Shown here: piece after piece, positions 6,582 through 10,729 of the stretch | How positions within the stretch are numbered: position 1 is the stretch's first letter | Layout: each line of letters begins with the position of its first letter | Assembly: GCA_947631375.1 (NCBI GenBank) | Contig: CANRLD010000050.1 | Coordinates: 1-10,729, forward strand | Direction of reading: 5' to 3' | Source of the DNA: an uncultured Methylophaga sp. | Lineage (GTDB): Bacteria > Pseudomonadota > Gammaproteobacteria > Nitrosococcales > Methylophagaceae | Length of the DNA: 10,729 bases | The notes under the pieces: model-generated | What the model saw: the letters and a program-made list of their open reading frames with translations, nothing else | What the model was told of the DNA's origin: nothing | Databases searched by the model: none | Program-made: the position numbers and the translations under genes

Positions 6582-7877
6582 TTATTTCTCCTGATCAGCA
6601 GCGCTGCTAACGGACATTAACGCCATACCGGTTAAGCGCTCTAGCTCCAGTAACTGCAAATGCACGGCGGTCTGGGCTTCGATAAGTTCACGTTCAACCG
6701 TGAAGGATTCAGCTTGTGCATCGACCCATTGCAGTACGTTGTACTGGCCTGATTGATAACCGGTTTCAACCTGCTTGAGCAGATCGCTGGTCAAGGGAAT
6801 GAGTTGCTGTTGCAGCCGATAGGTCTGTAAATGATTGTTTTGCATGGCCTGATAAATTTCCAGCAAGGCCATACGCATTTCCGTTTGTGTCAGTTGTTGT
6901 TGCACAAGACCGGCTTCCAGCTCGGCATGAGCACTGGCGATATTGCCTTGATTGCGATCATGGAACTGCAGTGGCATGGAAAAGCTGAACACCAGCGCAT
7001 TGTCGTTCAGCTCCTGCAAACGACGTATGCCAGCACCAACGGTAATATCAGCTCTAGCTTGTGCTTCACTGAGCCGTAACTGTGCTTCACGCAGCCGAAT
7101 TAACGCATGACTTTGTAAATAAGCCGGTGAATTGGCTATCGCCTGCTCCAATAACTCGCGCCGCGGCAAGACGGATAATGACTGCAACTGCCCTTCCAGC
7201 GAGGCAAAATCGACTTCACCGCCCCAGCTGGAGGCTAATTGCTGATACGCCAGTTGTTGCGCACCGCCAAGCTGCTGTTGTCTGGACTCAGAGCGTTCGA
7301 GCAATAGCTGCATACGCAGTACATCTGCCTGCCCTACAGCACCAGCTGCGGCACGCTGTTTGATAATCGCTAACGCCTGCTGCTCAACCTGTATTCGTCG
7401 CTGATTCCAACTTATCAGCGCATCAGCTCGTAAAGCCTGTAAGTATTTTGCGGTCGCATCAGACAATGTATCCAGACGTTGCCGTTCAAAATTCTGTTGC
7501 AATTGGCTGGATCTGGCATCAACAACATCAATACGCCGTTGGCGTTTATCACCCATCTCGATCAGCTGACTAAGCGATACCGTGAGCTCTGCAGCAGAAA
7601 AACCACGATTGTCACCACTGCCAAGGACGTTTTCCAAGTCCGCTTGCAGCTGCGGATTAGGCGGCAAACCCGCTTGCAGTTTTTGTGCTTCAAGTGCACG
7701 TTGTTGATAGGGAAACTGTTGCAAGCGCGGGCTTTGCAACAAGGTACGTTCTATGACTGTCGCCAGACTCAATTCTGGCCGGGTATTCGCCTGTAACGGC
7801 AGTGTAAACAGCAATAACAACAGCATTGTCGGACAGATCACTGCTCTGCCCGATAATGGAAATATACGGTATATCAT
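6582..7877 (-). CDS. czcC: Outer-membrane channel of heavy-metal RND efflux, CzcC (TolC family)
   Basis: This outer-membrane efflux protein forms the exit duct of the CzcCBA tripartite pump. The start chosen is the ATG at 7877 (431 residues), because GGAG (7884-7887) lies 6 bases upstream of it. The ATG at 7889 (435 residues) has no such site. The signal peptide runs through PTMLLLLLFTLPLQA, with mature protein from NTRPELSLATVIERTL. The long helical repeats are typical of the OEP family: an early block LPPNPQLQADLENVLG followed by LSQLIEMGDKRQRRID, then coiled-coil segments, and a second repeat with AGIRRLQELNDNALVFSFSMPL and GYQSGQYNVLQWVDAQ. The length is normal for the family. It is followed after one base by czcB. 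A small hairpin sits in its leader. Confidence 0.9.
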   Translation of the reverse strand: MIYRIFPLSGRAVICPTMLLLLLFTLPLQANTRPELSLATVIERTLLQSPRLQQFPYQQRALEAQKLQAGLPPNPQLQADLENVLGSGDNRGFSAAELTVSLSQLIEMGDKRQRRIDVVDARSSQLQQNFERQRLDTLSDATAKYLQALRADALISWNQRRIQVEQQALAIIKQRAAAGAVGQADVLRMQLLLERSESRQQQLGGAQQLAYQQLASSWGGEVDFASLEGQLQSLSVLPRRELLEQAIANSPAYLQSHALIRLREAQLRLSEAQARADITVGAGIRRLQELNDNALVFSFSMPLQFHDRNQGNIASAHAELEAGLVQQQLTQTEMRMALLEIYQAMQNNHLQTYRLQQQLIPLTSDLLKQVETGYQSGQYNVLQWVDAQAESFTVERELIEAQTAVHLQLLELERLTGMALMSVSSAADQEK

Positions 7878-7883
7878 GACTGA

Positions 7884-7887
7884 CTCC
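7884..7887 (-). promoter_or_regulatory. Ribosome binding site that decides the czcC start
   Basis: GGAG on the coding strand is 6 bases before the ATG at 7877. It overlaps the upstream in-frame ATG at 7889, which itself lacks a recognisable site. Confidence 0.55.
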
Positions 7888-7895
7888 ATAACATC

Positions 7896-7915
7896 GCCAC
7901 GCCAGAAGGCGAGGC
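7896..7915 (-). other. Short hairpin in the czcC leader
   Basis: On the coding strand, GCC-T-CGCC, loop TTCT, GGCG-T-GGC forms a 7-pair stem with one T-T mismatch. It sits between the His-rich gene and czcC. It has no T-run after it, so it is not a standard terminator. It could influence mRNA processing or czcC translation, or be neutral. Confidence 0.35.
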
Positions 7916-7947
7916 AAAATAACGTAGGGATTTAGAACGTTATGGGA

Positions 7948-8268
7948 TCAGGCGTTGGGGGGAGGTAATAATGGAGAGTAATACAAGGTAACCAGCTGAC
8001 TGCTGGTCGAACCTTCAACCGCATCCGCTGAGGGAATGTACAGTGTGGTCGAAAATCTGACCAAATCAGCAAGCAAATGCAGGTGCAGCTGATGATCGTG
8101 ATCTACATCGGCATGTAGATCACCATGATCCGTATGGCTATGAACAATGCTCAGCTGCGCCGCATAATGCTCGTCTGGCAAATGTGTCACTGACGCGCTC
8201 ACACCCGTTACCATCAATAAATTGAGGATCAGGAACATTGCGGTCAGTATGCGAAGTCGAGCTTTCAT
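7948..8268 (-). CDS. Small His-rich exported protein in the czcI position
   Basis: This 106-residue protein has a signal peptide or membrane anchor (about 1-25, MKARLRILTAMFLILNLLMV then TGVSA). A very His/Asp-rich stretch follows: ten His between residues 29 and 64, including HSHTDHGDLHADVDHDHQLHLH. The tail ends in YYSPLLPPPNA. Such a segment is suited to binding zinc or similar metals in the periplasm. Small proteins of this kind (CzcI-like or related) often precede czcC and are thought to act in regulation or metal buffering. The family assignment here rests on position and composition only. The gap to czcC is about 70 bases, and the gap from the upstream lipoprotein gene is 26 bases. The ATG at 8268 has only a weak, distant ribosome site, and no better start is visible. 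An inverted repeat lies inside the His-rich coding region. Confidence 0.72.
   Translation of the reverse strand: MKARLRILTAMFLILNLLMVTGVSASVTHLPDEHYAAQLSIVHSHTDHGDLHADVDHDHQLHLHLLADLVRFSTTLYIPSADAVEGSTSSQLVTLYYSPLLPPPNA
8091..8130. repeat. Long inverted repeat inside the His-rich gene
   Basis: GTGATCTACAT (8098-8108) and ATGTAGATCAC (8113-8123) are perfect 11-base arms around CGGC. The symmetry continues outward to 8091 and 8130 with two mismatched pairs, giving 18-base arms. It covers codons D47 to H59. No T-run follows on either strand. It may be an mRNA hairpin or an operator, or a by-product of repeated GAT/CAT codons. Confidence 0.75.
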
Positions 8269-8294
8269 TGGATAAGCACAGTACCTGTAGGAAA

Positions 8295-8555
8295 CTAGCC
8301 TTTCAGCAACACAGCATTTTTAGGAACATTCTGCTGCAGCGTAGCACACTCACCTTGGGCAGGTTGCTGCTGCGGTGTACGATCCTTATACCAGACCCGG
8401 CATTTACCGGGAGAGGGAATATATTCCGCCGGTACGGCATTGGTTCTGCCTGAGTAACGATCAGTATTGACCACGCTATAGGCTGCGCAGCTGGTCAATG
8501 CAAACAATAACGGCAACATGAACAGTCGCTGAAAACGCACGTTCAATACCTTCAT
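8295..8555 (-). CDS. Small putative lipoprotein of unknown function
   Basis: This 86-residue protein has a lipoprotein signal peptide: basic N-terminus, hydrophobic core LFMLPLLFA, then lipobox L20-T-S-C23, so C23 is the predicted lipid-anchored residue. The mature part is short and polar. It carries the motif PSPGKCRVWYKDRTPQQQPA and then GEC and VPKNAVLLKG. A pattern of this kind (GKCRxWY, Pro/Gln-rich, GxC, VPxxA) recurs in small proteobacterial lipoproteins of unknown role, as I recall it. The two Cys in the mature part (in GKC and GEC) could form a disulfide. The start at 8555 has AGGAG 6 bases upstream. The symporter stop codon lies 10 bases before it, so the two are likely co-transcribed. 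No function is proposed. Confidence 0.8.
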   Translation of the reverse strand: MKVLNVRFQRLFMLPLLFALTSCAAYSVVNTDRYSGRTNAVPAEYIPSPGKCRVWYKDRTPQQQPAQGECATLQQNVPKNAVLLKG

Positions 8556-8565
8556 CTGTCACTCC

Positions 8566-9969
8566 TCACTCACTGGCCGAAGGCTGAGCATCAAGCACTT
8601 TTGACGCTTTCAGGGCTGGCCGGTCAACACAATTAAACACGATTAGATTAGCGAAAAAACCAACGACCAGCGCATCAATATGCCACGGCTGTAGCCAAAC
8701 CGCCTTCCAGACAATAGCAGCAGCAATACCGGCAATCGCCCCGGCGATAAAACGTTTGCGACTCACATAGCATCCCATAATCGCCATTGCCAGCGGCACT
8801 AGTACCGTCGGCGCCCAGAAATTATAGGCATAGATCAAAATATCAATCACGCTATCAATCGACAAAGCAAATACAACCGAGATGATGCCAACTAGCAAGG
8901 TAGCAATACGCGCCAGCATTAATTCGCCTTTTTCCGAGAACGGTTTTTTGCGCAGCGGAAACACAATATCGTTACAAAATATGATGGATGCTGAATTCAA
9001 AAACGAGTCGGCCGAAGACATAATAATCGAAATGATTGCTGCAACGACAATACCTTGCAGGATCGGCGGCACCGCCTGCTGAATCACGTAAGGCATCGCC
9101 AAGTTAGCATCAAGATTAGGCTGCATAACCAGCGCCACCAGACCAATCATCCCGGTGATCGCAAAAAATGGAATGGAAAAAAGCCCGCTCAACAGCGAGC
9201 CATTGATCACGTCTTTACTGCTTTTACCGATTAATAGACGTTGTAAGTAAGGTGGAACCAGTGTCTCGCCCAGCATAAAGGTCAAAAATAACGATAACAA
9301 AGCAATCATTGCCAATGGTTCGCTAGGCAGTGTGAGGTGTGCGGCGGGCAAAGCATTCTGCATGACTTGCCAGCCGCCAATATAGTGCAGACCAAAGTAC
9401 AAGGTCAGCGGAATACCAATCGCCAGCACGATAAACTGCATCACATCTGTCCAGACGACTGAGCGTATTCCGCCCAAGGTGGCATAAGCGATAACGATTC
9501 CACAACCAACCAGCACGCCCCAGAGGCGATCAACATCTAAAAACAGATTAAATACATAGCCCATGGCACCCACTTGCGCCCCCAGAATTCCCGCACACAA
9601 CAGCAGCGAAAAAATGCCGCTAAACAGGCGGGCTCCCTGACCATAATGTTCCGCCATAATGTCACCAACGGAAATTGCATTGGGATAACGCATCATTCGA
9701 GGGGCGATGTAACGAGCGACCAGAATTTCTTTTAGGCTAAAACCCCAGAGGGCAACGATATTACTGACACCGACCAAAAAGACTTTTTCAGCATTCCCCA
9801 TCGAAAAACCGCCACCAATAAAGGATGCTGATAAGGTTGCAAAAATGATCAGCCCGCCAAACGACTTCCCTGCCAAAGCGTAGTCATGCATTGTTTTTAT
9901 ACCGCGGCCTGTCCATAGCCCGATACCCAAGACAATAAGTAGATAAACAACGACAACCAACGTGTCCAT
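8566..9969 (-). CDS. Sodium:solute symporter family (SSS) transporter
   Basis: This inner-membrane protein of 467 residues has the alternating hydrophobic segments of the SSS fold. Helix 1 at about 39-58 contains FATLSASFIGGGFSMGN. The signature ATLGGIRSVVWTDVMQF at 163-179 is typical of the family. The later motif IIMSSADSFLNSASI (315-329) corresponds to the conserved Ser/Asp region that contributes to the Na+ site. Members couple Na+ influx to uptake of solutes such as amino acids, carboxylates or vitamins. The substrate cannot be assigned from this sequence. The start at 9969 has only a weak ribosome site (TGGGCG), but the N-terminus MDTLVVVVYLLIVLGIGLWTG is normal for the family. A terminator for the gene upstream lies just before it, so it probably has its own promoter, which I could not identify. 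The lipoprotein gene follows closely. Confidence 0.88.
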   Translation of the reverse strand: MDTLVVVVYLLIVLGIGLWTGRGIKTMHDYALAGKSFGGLIIFATLSASFIGGGFSMGNAEKVFLVGVSNIVALWGFSLKEILVARYIAPRMMRYPNAISVGDIMAEHYGQGARLFSGIFSLLLCAGILGAQVGAMGYVFNLFLDVDRLWGVLVGCGIVIAYATLGGIRSVVWTDVMQFIVLAIGIPLTLYFGLHYIGGWQVMQNALPAAHLTLPSEPLAMIALLSLFLTFMLGETLVPPYLQRLLIGKSSKDVINGSLLSGLFSIPFFAITGMIGLVALVMQPNLDANLAMPYVIQQAVPPILQGIVVAAIISIIMSSADSFLNSASIIFCNDIVFPLRKKPFSEKGELMLARIATLLVGIISVVFALSIDSVIDILIYAYNFWAPTVLVPLAMAIMGCYVSRKRFIAGAIAGIAAAIVWKAVWLQPWHIDALVVGFFANLIVFNCVDRPALKASKVLDAQPSASE

Positions 9970-10027
9970 ATCAGTTCGCCCAGTAAGATAACAAAGTCGT
10001 TTTGCAGCTTACGTGTTTTTCAGCCAT

Positions 10028-10062
10028 AAAAAAACCACCCGAGCATAACTGCAAGGGTGGTT
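10028..10062 (-). terminator. Rho-independent terminator after the YjfB-like gene
   Basis: On the coding strand, AACCACCC (10062-10055) pairs with GGGTGGTT (10040-10033) over a 14-base loop that itself holds GCA-GTTA-TGC. A run of seven T (10034-10028) overlaps the end of the stem. It separates the YjfB-like gene from the symporter. Confidence 0.88.
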
Positions 10063-10097
10063 ATCATCGTCAACAACAGTCTGTTTACGCTGAGTGG

Positions 10098-10289
10098 TCA
10101 AACTTTCACATTGATAATATGACCTGAGTTAACTTGTGGTACTGGCACAGCATCCAGCAGCTTCATAATCGCCTGCCCTTGTGCCGCGAGTTGATCATTG
10201 CTTAACTTAAGGGTCGCCACCATCTGCTGGTGTGCTGAGTGTTGTACTGACAACTGCGTTGCTATTGCAGCAACATTGGTTGTTTCCAT
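10098..10289 (-). CDS. YjfB-like putative motility protein
   Basis: This 63-residue acid/amide-rich helical protein has no signal peptide or membrane segment. The layout fits the YjfB family: an N-terminal helix with VAAIATQLS, a central helix with KLSNDQLAAQGQAIMKLLD, and a C-terminal strand-like tail, SGHIINVKV. YjfB proteins are annotated as putative motility proteins, but their biochemical role is not settled. No flagellar gene is visible nearby to support the name. The start at 10289 has AGGAG 6 bases upstream. A terminator follows 35 bases after the stop, so it is the last gene of its transcript, probably shared with the gene starting at 10687 (41-base gap). Confidence 0.62.
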   Translation of the reverse strand: METTNVAAIATQLSVQHSAHQQMVATLKLSNDQLAAQGQAIMKLLDAVPVPQVNSGHIINVKV

Positions 10290-10330
10290 TACTGACTCCT
10301 GCTTTAGCTGTTAACTACGCTGGCGGCCAT

Positions 10331-10687
10331 TTATTTCAATACTTTATCGGCAACCTGCTGCAGAATAAGGCTTAATGTCTGCCGCACTTCACTGCGCGTT
10401 TGCTGCTCCAGCTCGGCAATTTCGGCGGCAGAATAACCTTCCGACCAATGCTGGCGGGCAATCCGCCGCTTTTCTGCCGATAATGAGCCGATGATTTCGG
10501 CGGTCATCTGATCTTCAATAAAGTCGGGATCATTTTCGCTGGCTCCCAGATCACCGATAATCGGTATTCTTTCCTGTTGTCCCCAACGCTCCAGCAAAAA
10601 ACCCGCTCTGCTGTTGCGCTCTTTACGTTGGCTCTGCAACGTTTCAATCCGCACTTTAGCGGCGGTGCGACTCACCTTTTTGCCCAC
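10331..10687 (-). CDS. Small protein with sigma-region-4-like helix-turn-helix segment
   Basis: This 118-residue protein starts with GTG at 10687. AGGTGA (10691-10696) provides the ribosome site and includes an in-frame TGA, so no longer start is possible. The N-terminus is basic (GKKVSRTAAKVRIETLQSQRK), the middle has IPIIGDLGASENDPDFIEDQ, and the C-terminal part, about 68-116, reads LSAEKRRIARQHWSEGYSAAEIAEL then a polar helix. That resembles the LP-R-V-x-L-x-x-x-EGxSxxEIA pattern of sigma factor region 4 and related HTH proteins. It has no sigma region 2, so it is not a sigma factor. It could be a small DNA-binding regulator. No family is recognised with confidence. It lies 41 bases upstream of the YjfB-like gene and may share its transcript. 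Confidence 0.7.
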   Translation of the reverse strand: MGKKVSRTAAKVRIETLQSQRKERNSRAGFLLERWGQQERIPIIGDLGASENDPDFIEDQMTAEIIGSLSAEKRRIARQHWSEGYSAAEIAELEQQTRSEVRQTLSLILQQVADKVLK

Positions 10688-10729
10688 AACTCACCTGTCT
10701 GATATTGATGAACCCACTGCTAACATCAT

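Noticed and set aside
7921..7941. AACGT repeated near AACGTT between the His-rich gene and czcC
   Set aside because: The arms are too short and AACGTT is self-complementary. No convincing structure or site results.
8238..8300. Possible MerR-type promoter with long spacer before the His-rich gene (TTGCTG then TACTGT)
   Set aside because: There is no dyad in the spacer and the boxes are weak, so it cannot be told from chance.
10691..10729. Open frame from the right edge (MMLAVGSSISDR) ending at the TGA just before the GTG start, in the same frame as the HTH-like gene
   Set aside because: Only 12 codons are visible, too few to tell the tail of an upstream gene or an interrupted longer gene from chance.

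Overview
The window looks like chromosomal DNA from a gammaproteobacterium of moderate GC content. The evidence is the gene families present (CzcCBA efflux, YjfB, a sodium:solute symporter, an NtrB-like kinase), AGGAG-type ribosome binding sites and Rho-independent terminators. I cannot name a genus from the sequence. All genes run on the minus strand except one small gene at 1779-2159.

Left part (1-2210): the N-terminus of a response regulator runs off the left edge and overlaps by 4 bases a membrane sensor histidine kinase. The kinase gene is split by a frameshift that maps to a 20-base interval (866-885) at the HAMP/DHp junction. Divergent from it is a small exported DUF4168 protein. Its upstream region has what looks like a complete sigma-54 promoter: small palindromes as candidate activator sites, an exact match to the IHF consensus, then a -24/-12 element with correct GG/GC spacing and a good ribosome binding site. 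The simplest model is that the adjacent regulator is an NtrC-type activator and the DUF4168 gene is a target. A strong terminator, usable from both sides, separates it from the efflux operon.

Middle part (2231-8268): a compact heavy-metal RND efflux operon, transcribed leftwards. Its order is a small His-rich exported protein in the czcI position, then czcC (outer-membrane channel), czcB (periplasmic adaptor) and czcA (inner-membrane pump). Gaps between czcC, czcB and czcA are 1 and 9 bases. CzcA has D402, D408 and E415 in the DFGxxxDGAxxxxEN pattern of divalent-cation pumps, pointing to Zn/Co/Cd (or Ni) rather than Cu/Ag. CzcB has the CzcB-type N-terminal domain but no alpha-helical hairpin. 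The His-rich gene contains a long inverted repeat inside its coding region.

Right part (8295-10729): a small lipoprotein follows an SSS-family symporter with a 10-base gap. A minus-strand terminator lies upstream of the symporter. Beyond it are a YjfB-like small protein and a GTG-started small protein with a sigma-region-4-like helix-turn-helix segment.

No mobile element, CRISPR array, tRNA or rRNA was seen. The most unusual points are the sigma-54/IHF architecture of the DUF4168 gene beside a broken kinase, and the inverted repeat in the His-rich gene. I did not find a clearly new multi-gene system.
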